Of a DNA stretch of 64,000 bases, positions 50,361-62,706 are shown in pieces; the stretch's first letter is position 1; each line of letters starts with the position of its first letter. The position numbers were made by a program, and so were the translations under genes. Location of the stretch: NCBI RefSeq assembly GCF_037893015.1, contig NC_133658.1, positions 426,837,890 to 426,901,889 on the forward strand, read 5' to 3'. This DNA comes from Macrotis lagotis. Taxonomy: Eukaryota > Chordata > Mammalia > Peramelemorphia > Peramelidae. Below the pieces are notes generated by a model. That model made no database searches, was not told the origin of the DNA, and saw nothing but the letters and a program-made list of their open reading frames with translations.

Positions 50361-52160
50361 GAAAATCAAGTAAGGAATTAGGACAAAATACTGAAGAAAA
50401 TTATATCTTGAAAACCAGTGTGGGTCAAATGGGGAAAAAGACAGTACAAAAGAAAATGAGGAGAAGAACGCCTTAAAAAAACAGAACTGGTCAGATAGAA
50501 AAGAAGATACAAAAAACAAAAACTCTCTGAAGAAAATAACTCCTTCAAATGTAGACAGGAGCCAAAGGAAGCTGATGTCTTTGAGAAATTAAGAAGCAAT
50601 AAAACAAAACCAAAAGAATGAAAAACTAGAAGAAAATGTGAAATATCTCATTGGAAAAATAACTTACCTGGAAAACAGATGCAGGAGAGATAATTTAAAA
50701 TTTTTGGGCTACCTGAAAGTCATGACAAAAAACATACTCTAAACTTCATTTTTCAAGAAATTCTCCAGAAAATTGCCCTGATATCCTAGAAGCAGAAGGT
50801 AAAATAGAATTTGAATGAATCTACCAAACATTTCCTGAAAGAGATCTCAAAATGAAAACTGCCAGAAGTATTATATTCAAATTTCAGAACTCCAAGTAAA
50901 AGAGAAAATATTACTAGCAGCCAGAAAGAATCAATTCATATATTGTGTAGCTACAGTCAGGATAACACAACATTTGGCAGGTTCTACATCAAGGCCTCAA
51001 CAGGGCTTGTGATATGATATTCCAGAGGGCAAAAGTGCTTGGATTATAAGCAAGAATCAACTACTCAGCAAAACTAAACATACTCTTTCAGGGGAAAAGA
51101 TGAACATTCAATGAAAGGGGATTTTCAAACTTTCCTGATGAAATGACCAAAGCTGAACAGAAAATTTATTCTTCAAGTACAGGACTCAGGTGATGTATAG
51201 AAAGCATGAATGGGAAGGATAAATTATGAGGCACTTATTGATGCTGAATTGCTTGTATTCCTGCATGGGAAGATGATACTGATAATTCATAGGAACCTTC
51301 TTATTTATTTGTGAAGTTGGAAGGAGCATATATTGATAAGTCACTGGAAGGAGTTGAATTTTAAGGTTTAATATATTAAAATGATGGAGTTGTGGGGAGG
51401 GGAGAAATGTACTGAGTGAAAGGGAAAGGAGAGGTAGATTGGGGCAAGTTATTTCACTGAAAAGGGGCAAGAAAAATATTTAAGATGTGGAAGAATGGGA
51501 AGATGAGGGGAAGTGAGTGAGCTTTTACTCTCATTGGAAGTGGCTCAGAGAGGGAATAACATACACTTCAATTGACTATAGAATTTTATCTTACCCTAAA
51601 GGAAAATAGGAGAAGAAAGGGATAGGAGAAAGGGGATAAGTGGGGAAGGGTAGTGGGTGTAGGTGATAGAAGCAAGGGAAGATCATGGGAGAGGGTAATC
51701 AGATACAAAACAGTTTTCAGGAGGCCAGGGTGAAAGGAGAGAGAGAAAATAGAGTAAATGAGAGTGGGGGGAATAGGATGGAGGGAAATACAACTAGTAA
51801 TAGCAACTGTGGGAAATAAAAACATATTTAAGCAATTTCTCTGATGGACGTATGATAAAGACCACTATCTATCCCAAAGTAAGAGCTGATCGTGTCTGAA
51901 TACAGGCTGAAGCACACTTTTTTCTTCCACTTTTTCTTTCTTGAGATTTCTCTTTCTGAATGGGGATGGGAGTGGGGGTTCTGTTTATCTTAACAACATG
52001 ATGATTGTGGTAATGTGTTTCATGGCTACACATATTTAAACTATTTCAAGTAACTTACTTTCTCAATAGGGGGAGTAGGGTAGGAGGAAGGGAAAGAATT
52101 GGGAACTCAATGTTTTGGAAGTAAATGTTGAAACTTGCTTTTGCATATAGTTGGGATTAT
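50361..52160 (+). mobile_element. Half-L1-like element, rest of ORF1 and 3'UTR
   Basis: ORF1 resumes at gaaaatcaagtaaggaatta. Landmarks are ttttgggctacctgaaagtc (the RRM start of ORF1p), aatttcagaactccaagtaa and gcagccagaaagaatcaatt, with ORF1 ending near 51190. It has several stops and frame changes. Instead of ORF2, a purine-rich region follows, then an L1-style 3'UTR (ttatcttaacaacatgatga, gggagtagggtaggaggaag, gaactcaatgttttggaagt) that ends A-rich at about 52160. Total length without the insertion is about 2.9 kb. An ORF1-only layout is that of half-L1 (HAL1) elements; deletion of ORF2 from an ordinary L1 is the alternative. Confidence 0.7.
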
Positions 52161-52170
52161 AAAAAAGAAA

Positions 52171-54884
52171 AAGGAAAGACAAAGGAAAAGAAAACCTCTA
52201 GGGTCAGATGGCTTCACAAGTGAATTCTATGAAATATTTAAAGAACAATTAATTCCAATACTATAGCAATTATTTGGAAAAATAGATGGAATCCTACCAA
52301 ACTCCTTTGATGACACAAATATGGTGCTGATACTTAATCCAGGAAGAGACAAAACAGAGAAAGAAAATTATAAATCGATTTCCCTAAAATCTTAATGCAA
52401 ATACTTTGAACAAAATACTAGCAAGTTAATTATAGCAATTTATCAGAAGGATTATATAATATGACCAAGTGAGATTCATAATAGAAATGCAAGATTAATT
52501 CCATACTAAGAAATCTAATTTATCATATCAGTAGTAAACCTGACAGAAATCATATGATTATCTCAAATGCTGAGAAAGATTTAAAAAAAAATACAGCACC
52601 CATTCTTTTTAAAAAACACTGGAAATAATATATTATTTTTTTAAAAAAACACTAGAAAGCATAGAAATAAAAGAAATATTCATTAAAACAATAAGCAGGG
52701 GTGGCTAGGTGGTGTAGTGGATAAAGCACTGGCCTTGGAGTCAGGAGTACCTGGGTTCAAATCCGGTCTCAGACACTTAGTAATTACCAAGCTGTGTGGC
52801 CTTGGGCAAGCCACTTAACCCCATTTGCCTTGCAAAAACCTAAAAAGAACCCCAATAAGAAGTATCTATTTAAAATTATCAGCAAGCATTATCTATAATG
52901 CGAATATGCTAGAAGCAGTCCCAGTAAGATTGGGGGTGAAACACCAATGATCATTATCACCACTGTTATTCAGTATTATACTAGAAATCTTAAGAGAAGA
53001 AAAAGAAATCAAATAATTAGAATTGGCATTGAGAAAATAGATAAAAAATTACTCTTTGCAGATGATATTTGGTATACTTAGAGAACCAACTAAAAACTTA
53101 CTTGAAATCACTAACAATTTTAACAGTCTAGCAGGATATAAGAGAAACTCACCCAAATTATCAGTATTTATAATACTAACAAAGCCTAGCAGCAAGAAAT
53201 AGAAAGAGAAAAAAGTAACTTTAAATTAAAGTAACTTCAAACTATGTAAAATACTTGGAAGTCTACTTACCAAGATAAACTCATGAACTTTATAAACACA
53301 CAAACACTTTACAAACTTTACAAAACTCTTTTCACACAAATAAAGGTAGATCTAAATAATTGAATTTATTTCAATTGCTCATGGATAAGACCAAGCCAAT
53401 ATATAATAAAAATGACAATTCTGCCTAAGTTAATTTGGTAATAGAGTATCATATCAATCAAACTGCTTGGTCAAAAATAACAAAAAAATTCATTTGGAAG
53501 AAAAAACATCAAGACTATCAAGGAATTAAAAAAAAAATAGAAAGGAAGGTGAGCTAACAATACCAGATCTCAAACTATATTTTAAGGTAGAAATTATCAA
53601 AACAATTGAATACTAAGAAATAGAGTGATGGATCAGTAGAATATATTATGCAGTAGTTAATGACCATAGTAACCTATTGTTTGATAAACACAAAGGCCCC
53701 AGATTTTGCTATAAAACTCATTATTTTACAAATACTTCTGGAAAAACTGGGGGGGGGGGCAGGATACAAAGAAGTTATAAACCAGCATCTTACTTGGTGT
53801 ATCAAAATAAAGTCAAAATTCATTCATGAATTAGACATAAAATGTCATACTATAAACAAATTAGACTTTATTTTTCAATGATATAAACAAAATGAGTCAC
53901 ATTTATAACAATACTAGCCATTCCTCCTTTGATAATGAATAGGCAGCTTAAAGATGAAGAAATCAAAACTGTCTATAGACAAATGAAGAATTGCTCTAAA
54001 TTATTTCTGATTAGAGAAATATGAATTAAAACAACTCACAACTATCAGTTAATATGACAATAAAGGAACTGTTGAACTGATAACTGTTGAAAAGAATTTG
54101 GGAAATTGTTACACAAATGCACTGTTGGTGGAGTTATAAGCCTATTCAACCATTCTGGAAGGCAATTTGGAATTATACCCGAAGAACTATAAAACTGCAT
54201 ACCTTAGGTCTGTATTCCAAAGGGATCATTAGAAAAGGAGAAAAGATCTAAATGTATAAAAATATTTAAAACAGGTCTTTTCACAGTGGCAAAATATCAG
54301 AAATTGAGAGTCTGCCCATCAGTTGGAGAGTAGCTGAACAAGTTGAGGCATATAAATGCAATGGAAAACTGTTGTGTGACAAGAAATGATGGACAGTCAG
54401 ATTTCAGAAAAGTCTAGAAAGACTTAAACAAACTGATGCAAAGTGAAACAAGCAGAACCAGGAAACTAATCTAATCAGTATTAGTAAAATTGTATGATAT
54501 CAACCATGATCAACTATGACCCATCTCTTCTGAAAAATACAACACAAAAGATTGATGAAGGAAAATGCTATCCATATTTAAATAAAGAACTGCTGGACTC
54601 TGAATACTGATCAAAGCATATTTTTTCAATTCCTTCATTCTTTCTTAAAGATAGTTTTTCCTTTTGATATGTTTCTTCTTACATAACTGAAACTAAACTC
54701 AAAATATTTTTACATAATTGCACATGGATGAACAATATCAAACTCCTTTCATCTTCAGAAAATGAGATGGATGAGGAAATGAGGAAGAAGAATATGGAAG
54801 TCAAAATCTTGCAAAAATTAATAGTAAAAATTTTGTGATATGTAATTTGGGATAAAGATAAAATATTATTAAATTTGAAAAAAA
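52171..54884 (+). mobile_element. Outer L1, ORF2 right part and 3'UTR
   Basis: It resumes L1 ORF2 with cctctagggtcagatggctt (PxGSDGF; L1 consensus PGPDGF) and EFYEIFKEQL. The reverse transcriptase signature FADD is visible at about 53057-53068 (LLFADDIW). ORF2 then runs to the C-terminal region (gcaaagtgaaacaagcagaa at 54440) and a T/A-rich 3'UTR ending in poly(A) at 54878-54884. A WSINE1 lies at 52695-52845. Many stops and frame changes are present, so it cannot encode reverse transcriptase. Confidence 0.87.
52695..52845 (+). mobile_element. WSINE1-type CORE-SINE inside L1 ORF2
   Basis: gtggctaggtggtgtagtgg, gcactggccttggagtcagg, ggttcaaatccggtctcaga, gcaagccacttaaccccatt and a short A-rich tail with aaaacctaaaaag. 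The flanks caataagcag (about 52689-52698) and caataagaag (about 52853-52862) are an imperfect 10-bp duplication. ORF2 sequence continues on both sides. Confidence 0.93.
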
Positions 54885-55189
54885 TACACCAAGTAGAATA
54901 AGGAAAGCACTTTGTGAAAAATCTGTGAATTTTAGAGGAATATAAGTTTGATGTGAATGAATAATGTGACAAGTTGGCAAGAAATACAAAATGAGATTTT
55001 AAAAAAAGGATTTATAAACAGGAAGGAAATAATTCCACTGTAGCCTGTAGCAGTCAGGTCAATATCTAGAATATTTTGTTAAGTTCTAATCACAACATCT
55101 TAGAATGTTGAATAACTAGAGAGCATAATAGAGTATAAATGATGATGAGAGGACTAGAGACTAGATACATCCATACAATTCGTATGTGT
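54885..55189. other. No recognised feature
   Basis: AT-rich DNA following the L1 poly(A). Confidence 0.5.
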
Positions 55190-56500
55190 ATGTATATGTA
55201 CATATGTATTACACATGATCATTAGCTCTAATTTTTTAAAGATTGTCACATGATATGATAATACCCTTTTCCTTTGTTCATCACCCACAATAACTCCATA
55301 TGCAAATCTTCTGAAAATCTCTAATCTTCATTTCTGATCTTTATAGATCTCCTTATGCTAAGATCTCCATATGTTTTAATCTCCCTAAACTCATTCTTCC
55401 TCCACACCATGCCTTTTGATCCTTCCATTCTCAGTACTGCTCCATGTCAGTAACCTTACTCTGACTTTACACTTTTTCTTCCCCATCTTAACTTTTTAAT
55501 CATTTATATTTCATATTTCCTCTCCTCTTAAATTTCTTGCTCCCCATTCTCTGCCTGTTCCTTATCAGGTTTCATTCAACTTGCATTACTTGCACACTTT
55601 AAATCCTCTCCTACTCATAAACTGAAAATTTATATTAAATAATGTCAATTAATTCTATAATACAGCCAGATAATGCTTCTTCCTCCTTAATTTTCTATCT
55701 TATTCCCTACAGTGATCATTTAAAGCCTCTTTTTATCCTCTAGCCCCTCCTACCACTTTTCTGTCCTCATAGATAAGGAATATACTTCCTAACTTTATTG
55801 AGAAAATGGAGAACATTTGCCATGTTATATCTTTTCCCTTCTGTATATATAACAACTTTTTAAACTTCAATTTCTACTATCTCCTCTTTTACTTCAGTCT
55901 CTGACAAAGAGCTATACTTTTTCCTTACCAAAGCTAGCCTTTAATGCCATCCTCTCTCATCTTCTTAAGCAAATTGCCCCAATAAATATCTCCTCTTCTT
56001 TTTTGTCATTCCTTATCTACTAAAAAAGTGACAATGCAAGATGCAAATTTAAATTTGTGGACATTTTCCAAACTGGACAATGTCATGTTTTCTAGAATTT
56101 CCTTGCTTGGTCCTTACTTCATGCCCTTGCTCTGCTTTCCAGCATCTTCCTTTACTTCTCCTTCTGTTGAATAGATACCTAATGTTTAAAGTGATACCAA
56201 AATCCTAGCTCCCCTAGGGAATCTTTCTTGATTCCTTCTATTCATAAGTGGAGTTTACAGCAGGACACCTCTGCCACCCTACCTCCCACATCTTTAAGGC
56301 ATTTATCATGGAATATTGTGTTTTAATAATCTGTGCTGGCAATAGACATATTATTTAATTATAAAATCAATGAAGACAGAAACTACATCTAAATTTTCTG
56401 CCTAGCCCTGTTCTTATCATGATGATCTAAACCCAATTTACACTTTAGTATCTGGCTGCTGGTAGATGCAGAATTAATGTTTGTTATTTGAAGGATTAGT
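55190..56500 (+). mobile_element. L2 LINE 3' segment, about 1.3 kb
   Basis: A pyrimidine-rich stretch leads to the L2 3' end: gaatctttcttgattccttc, ctttaaggcatttatcatgg, aatcaatgaagacagaaact, and finally gtagatgcagaattaatgtttgtt. Frames are badly broken and the left boundary is uncertain. Confidence 0.65.
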
Positions 56501-56739
56501 TGGTTAAATACAGGGTCATTGACATGATTTAAGGTGTGATTTCTGTTCCAGAATTCTCTTTGACTTCCCTTCCATCTCAGAAATTTTGTGAATTAAATAA
56601 AACTCATTATTAAATTATGTGAAACATATTTTAAGTATCATAGGTCATTTACTGGAGGGGTGTCATGAGACCTGGAATAGCAAGGGAAAACTCTTTGGAA
56701 CAGACTGAGTCAATGAAAGGATCAGATAAGATTATTCTC

Positions 56740-56955
56740 ACAAAAAAGACCACCTGGAATAGCTAAAAGAATTCCAGATTTGAGACCAAGGCTGTTTCTG
56801 ACATGTACCAACTGTGTGGTCCAAGAAAGTAATTTCCTTTTTACTTGTTTCTTTACCTATAAAATATAACTTCATGAGAATTTTGTGCAAAAAAGTGCTC
56901 AAACCACTACATAAATGGAAGTTGTTCTTCTTATTACCATAAGCTGTTGGCACTA
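56740..56955 (+). mobile_element. MIR SINE
   Basis: attccagatttgagaccaagg, accaactgtgtggtccaagaa, tttctttacctataaaatat and ccactacataaatggaagttg. Confidence 0.65.
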
Positions 56956-57335
56956 TCAATAAAAAATAATGCCAGGTTTGCCTTGCCACCTATTTACTGT
57001 GCCAACCTTCTTGGACACTTCTTCGAAAGGGAAATTTTCCAAATAAAAGTCTACTACATTTTAAAGTTATGTTAAGAATGCTTTCCCATAATCAGAGTGT
57101 GCATTCAATTACACATGGATAGATCCAACATGAAGGTGACCTTCTATTGCCAGAGAATGAAATTTGATAGAAAAACATTGAAAGCCAAAGAAAATACACC
57201 AAGATAGACAAAAGAAGTATTTTGTAAATCTCATGTAGGAGGTAGCACTAATCCTGAAATCTGATTTACTAGTATATATTTAGATTCTATTGTGTGAAAT
57301 TAGAATGTCATGTTGCAACATGGACTGGTCCTAGA
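56956..57335. other. No recognised feature
   Basis: AT-rich unique-looking DNA. Confidence 0.5.
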
Positions 57336-57339
57336 TTAT

Positions 57340-57570
57340 CTCCAATTCCTAGAAAGGCAGCACATGCTCATTCAAAGGATACTAGGTTTAAAGTTCAGAA
57401 CTGTGGATTAATATACCAGGTCTGATACTAGTTGCAAGGAGTATGGGTAAATCACTATAACCACCCTGAGTCTCAGTTTTCCTCCTCTAAAAAATAAGAA
57501 CAATAATATTCATTTTCTGCCTCATAGGGTTGTTGTTAAGAAGGTGTTTTGTAAGCCTGAACATTTACAG
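57340..57570 (+). mobile_element. MIR SINE, near full length
   Basis: atactaggtttaaagttcag, gagtatgggtaaatcactat, ctgagtctcagttttcctcc, cctcatagggttgttgttaa and aagcctgaacatttaca. Confidence 0.85.
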
Positions 57571-58945
57571 AAATGAACTTGTTGAGTTTACTTTTGAGGG
57601 CAGAACTTTCTTTGGATACCAAGGGTCTTATGTATACTTTGGGAATTCTTATTTCTTTGATTTATTTTCTCCATTTAGTTAATGAAGTTTTATCAATTGA
57701 CACACCTCAAGGGTGCTGAAAGCTCCCTTTTCAAATACACAGGCTTCCAAGTTTTAAAACATAAATGACTTTACTTATAAGAAAATGAAAACAGATAGTT
57801 TTAACAATTGAGCTCGCAAAAATTTCCCATCAGGAAGCAACTCTACCTCCAAGGGATGACTAGAGTCTCAGTGAATTATAGTACTTTCTTGTGTAAGGTA
57901 TCAACAGTGATCAATTGAGGTTTGCTTTCGAACATTTTTTTTCCTCCACATCTTCAAATGACCATTTATTTCTTTGGCTCTTCCTGTGCCATTGCCTTTG
58001 ATCACTGCTTCCACCCTCTACCCTCCATAACACTCCTTCCTGAAGTTGACTTTAGCTATCAGTAGGTAGTGATCTACCTGCAAAGTCTTCTGCAGTTCTG
58101 CCATTTTCTAATCAAATGTACACATTGTATTCTAAGAAGAGAAGATCTCTAACAACCCTCCTAGACAAGGGTAACCTCCAAGTAGGCTGACAACTCAAAT
58201 AATACTCCTTTGAAATTCTTAAGTTTTCTTTTGAACATCAATCCCATAGCCCCAGTTACTCTCATGTAATATGTCTTCTGGGACTTTTGGAACTGTTCTT
58301 GCTTTTGCAAACTATTCTTCATACAAGGCCATTGATTCATTTCCAGTACCTTTATAGACTATCAGAAATAGAAAGAATATCTAAAAACATCTATAATCTG
58401 ATTCATATCTAAACAGAACCTCTACCAACATCTCTAAGTAGTGATCATTTAACTACAACTGCAACTAGTCATTTTAGAGCCCAGGGAGAGTTGTATGAAA
58501 TGAATCTTCAAATTACCTTTGTTATTCATGACATGAAAACAAGTAATTAAGATAAATATAATTGATCAAAGCAATAATTAGTTATGATGGACAGTTCACA
58601 GGTGATACATTAATAATTCCTTCAGAGTAGCATGTTCCAATTTTATGTTCTAGTATCAGTTATTTCTACATTATTGAATGAGCTACATTTTTTTGGTTCC
58701 TTAAATTGTGATGTTCTGGAACAAAACTCTGCTCATTTTGTCATATTTATGCCCAACTTTTATGCATCCTCTCTTCCCAACAATTTTCAGTATCAGTGTT
58801 TAGTTTAAAGAGACCAAGATTTGTAAATCTGAGAAATTTGGTGTGGATTTTGGCTGGGACACATACTAGTCAACTACATCACTGCTTATCAATAAAATGA
58901 AGAAAACAGTACTAGTAGTACCCACCTTATGAGGCTCCAATGGGA
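57571..58945. other. Repeat-poor DNA, about 1.4 kb
   Basis: I recognise no repeat or gene. 58440-58640 is AT-rich with several TAATTA-like sites. Left as unassigned. Confidence 0.4.
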
Positions 58946-58951
58946 AAAAAT

Positions 58952-59140
58952 ATGGGGCAACTAGGTGACCCAGCAGTGAATCTGAAGTCAGGAAGACCTT
59001 AGTTCAAATTCAGCCCCAGACACTTACTAGCTCTTTAACCTTGAGTAAATCATTTAATTTCTCTCTGTGTTAATTTCCTCATATTTAAAACAAGGATAGT
59101 AATATTGCCTACCTCCCAGGGTTACTGTGAAGATAAAATT
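58952..59140 (+). mobile_element. CORE-SINE (MIR/Mar-1 type)
   Basis: ggggcaactaggtgacccag, gaagtcaggaagaccttagt, gacacttactagctctttaa, gtgttaatttcctcatattt and cctcccagggttactgtgaa. Confidence 0.8.
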
Positions 59141-59344
59141 AGAATTTGGAAAACTTAAAACACACAGCGAGTAAATATCTCAAGAGGGATGTGAAAACAT
59201 TTGTCCCACTTAATGGCACAGTATCAAACCATCATATACACTATCCTGCATTTCTTGAGTTATTATTATCACTGGGAATTTCTGTTAGCCTAAAGCTTCA
59301 GTTAAAATGGAAAAAAATAGAAAGACTCTTAGAAGTTCCACCCA

Positions 59345-60455
59345 AAAAAGTGATTTTTTTGCAATTACAAGTAAAGATGATTTTTTAACATTCAATTATG
59401 TAAGATTTTAAGTTGCAAATTTATCTCCTTATCTCCCTCTCCCAACCCCCTCTCAAGATAGCAAGCAATTTGAGATAAATGTACAATCATGTTAAACATT
59501 TTCATATTAATAAAGTTGTGAAAAAATCAGAAGAAAAATGAAAAAATAAAAAATAATATGCTTCAATTTGCATTCAGGTTCCATAGTTTATTCCTTAGTT
59601 GCATGTGACATTTCCATCATGAATCATTTGAGACTTTCTTTGCTCATTGGATTACTGAGAAGAGCTAAGTCTATTATAGATGATTTTGGTACAGTATTGC
59701 TATTATTGCATGTAATGTTCTAATTTCACTCAGCATGAGTTCATGCAAGATATTCCAGGTTATATAAGAAATGTTCATCATTTCAGATATAACAATAGTA
59801 TTCCATTACATTCATATTCCGCAACTTGTTCAGTCATACCTCAAGCAATGGGCATCCCCACAATTTCCAATTCTTTGCCACTACAAAAAAACTGCTATGA
59901 ATATTTTTGGATATGTGACCCCTTTCCCCCTTTTTATGATCTTTTTTGGTATATGTATGGTCTAGTTGTAGTATTGTTGAATTAAAGGGTATGTGAAATT
60001 TCATAGCCCTTTGGACATAGTTCCAAATCGTTTTCTAAAATTATTGGATTTGTTCAAAGTTTCATCAATAATGCATCAATGTTCTAATTTTCCTATATCT
60101 TCTCCAACACTTATTATTTTCCTTTTATAGCATATTGGTCAATCTGATAGGAGTGAGGTGGTTCTTCAGAGTTGTTTTAACTTGCCTTTATTTAATAAGT
60201 AGTCATTTAGATAATTTTTCATATGATTATATTCTTTGACTATCAATTGGGGAATGACTTGTATTCTTATATGGTTAACTCAGTTCTTTATATATTTGAG
60301 AAATTAGGCCTTTATCAGGAAACACTGGCTATAAATTTTTTCCCCAATATTCTGGTTTCCTTCTAATTTTTATGGCATTGGTTTTGTTTGTGCAAAACCT
60401 TTTTAAATTTAATGTAATCCAAAGCATTTGTTTTGTAATTTACAATATTCTTCCA
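59345..60455 (-). mobile_element. 5'-truncated L1, antisense (3'UTR and ORF2 C-terminal part)
   Basis: Starting from the antisense 3' terminus (tgcaattacaagtaaagatg), the plus strand passes ctccctctcccaaccccctc, tcactcagcatgagttcatg, gtattccattacattcatat, gggcatccccacaatttcca, atcaattggggaatgacttg and ggttttgtttgtgcaaaacc. This is an L1 3' end of about 1.1 kb. No convincing duplicated target site was found. Confidence 0.87.
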
Positions 60456-60599
60456 AGGTGTTCTAACATGAAAATACTCAGAAGGAGCTTGGAAAAATGC
60501 TATGATCTCTTTCAATGGTGAAGGTAAGTGTACCCTGCTATGATTGACTGCATAACCAGAGCTAGAAGTCATCTTTAAGACTGACTAGATTACGATGTA

Positions 60600-60833
60600 T
60601 GCCAAGAAGCAGCTGGGTGACTCAGTGATGGAGTACTGGACTTGGAGTCAGGAAGACCTGAGTTCAGATTCAACCTTAGACACTCACAAGCTGTATGACC
60701 CTGGACAGGACACTTAACTATTTGCCTCAAACTGCTAGAGAAAGGAATGGGAAACAACTCTTGTATCTCTGCAAGGAAAAACCCTATTCAGGCCATGCAG
60801 AGTTGGACATGACTAAATGACTGAACAACAAGA
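60600..60833 (+). mobile_element. Mar-1-type CORE-SINE, near full length
   Basis: gcagctgggtgactcagtga, ggagtcaggaagacctgagt, tgtatgaccctggacaggac, gagaaaggaatgggaaacaa and the tail ggccatgcagagttggacat followed by actgaacaacaag. Confidence 0.9.
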
Positions 60834-60839
60834 CTAAGG

Positions 60840-61500
60840 TGGCACATCTTTTTCTAAATGATCTTTTCTTTTTTAATGCTATGTTTCTCTGACTCACAGT
60901 ATTTCTTATGTTGAAAGGTAAAGATTACAGCTTATCCAAAGGAAGGACATAATGAAATCAACAAGTAAGAAGGGAAGAATGTCCATCCCTTGTTCTCTCT
61001 TTTTTCCCTGGCTCTGTAAAAAAAGGTCTTATGTCTTTGTTCATTTATATTTCTCAGGCTTAGGTATTAATGGTGATTCCCATTAAACTCACTGGAAATA
61101 ATAGTTATGGTGGAGTCAGGATTCCAGGTGGGAAGTTGAAACCAGCCAAATCAAAAGGAAAACTCAGAGAAGCCAGGATACCTGGGATTCAAACCTGAGG
61201 TGGGTTTGAACTTGGAAGTAGAATCAAGCTCTTTAGGACCTGAGTTAAGCTATCAATCTAATTCCCTTACACTCCCCAAGGACTGTAATAATTAAGGAAG
61301 AGAGGAGGAATTATACTTCCCAAGTGTTTGTATAGTTGTAATTGTACTCTCTGAAGAAAATATTCTTAGGTAAAAGCTAATCTCATTATAAGTGTTAAAA
61401 TGGACCTGGGGTATAGGAAAGCTCCTATACAGTTATGGGAATTCCAACACTTGAGGTGGGCAAATTGGCAGACAATCTAAACCTGAAATCCCTTTTAAAG
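60840..61500. other. No recognised feature
   Basis: Unique-looking DNA up to the L1 5' end. Confidence 0.5.
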
Positions 61501-62538
61501 ATACTGGAGATCGGGGACTTCTGGCCAAGATGGCAGAGAGAAGACAGACAAAGTTCTAAAGTTTCCTGATCTTTCCCTACCTATCCTATGAAACAAATGT
61601 CTTAACAGAAATCTGACCCACAAAAACCAGAAAGAAAAGCCAGGAGAAAGAACATCTACCTCAGGATTTGTCTCCAGCAGCAGCCTTGGGGTGAATCCAG
61701 GGTGGGTGAGTCTGGGCACAGAGGGCAGGTCAGCCATGGATCAGATAGATTAGCAGCTGTATTGGAGCCAGGGAGTTTGACAGCCCAAGAAACAGACCTG
61801 CTGGATCAGCAGTGGGGCTAGACCACGGGGGCTTGAGTCATCTAGGGAGCAGAGGACTGCTGTTGGCGCTAACACTCTGGAGCTTGCCAACTGGGCTGGG
61901 GGGGAGAGTTCCTGTGCAGGAGAGCTGAAGACACCATCCCTGGGCTCCTTTGGTCAGAGGAAATCTTAGTTCACACCTCCATTATGGCTGAGGCCTCTTC
62001 CCAGAACAAAAAATTGCAGACAACTTCTGCCTCAGGCACAGGTATGTGAGCAGAAGAACCATCCCAGCTGACAATAGGGAAAAGAATGACCTCACTCCAG
62101 GGTAAAGCCCACCACTGATTGATGGCAAAAGGATTTAATAGCTTTAATTGCTCCCATCAACCTAAGGGAGAAGGCCCCAATCAAGGTCACAGACAGTCCA
62201 GAGAAAGCAACCAGCACCTCCTATTGACTAGCCAGAGAAATGGCATTCAGTGAGTAAAGCCTCTAGCAATCCCAAACCCCTGTGAACCAGCCCTTCCCCA
62301 ACTCAAGATCTTAGCAAAATGAAGAAAGGTCAGTGGAAAGGTGAATCCATAGAAAAATTCTAAGAAAACACTCTAATTCAGAGAGACCTAGAACCTCTGA
62401 GGAGAATATGATCTGGTCTTCAGCACAGAAAGCCTTCCTTGAAGAAATAAGGAAGGAGTTTAAAAATCAAGTGGAAAATTTGGGAGAGACAATTAGTACT
62501 TTGTAACAAGGAAACAAATCCTTAGAAAATACAATTGG

Positions 62539-62706
62539 ACAAATACAAAATGAGAATAAATCTCTCAGATCCTTAATTGGACAAATACAAAATGAGAATA
62601 AATCTCTCACATCATCAACTGAACAAATACAAAATGAGAATAATTCTCTCAGAACCTCAATTGGGAAAATGCAAAAAGAAAATAATTCTCTCAAAGCCTC
62701 AATTGG
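62539..62706 (+). repeat. Four tandem 42-bp units in the ORF1 coiled coil
   Basis: Units at 62539-62580, 62581-62622, 62623-62664 and 62665-62706 are each exactly 42 bp, encoding a 14-residue period such as QIQNENKSLRSLIG. Fourteen residues are two heptads, so the repeats extend the coiled coil in register. A diverged fifth unit may precede them at about 62497-62538. Confidence 0.92.

Noticed and set aside
62467-62694. Minus-strand frame with LFSFCICPI repeats
   Set aside because: It is the antisense of the tandem coiled-coil repeat in L1 ORF1.
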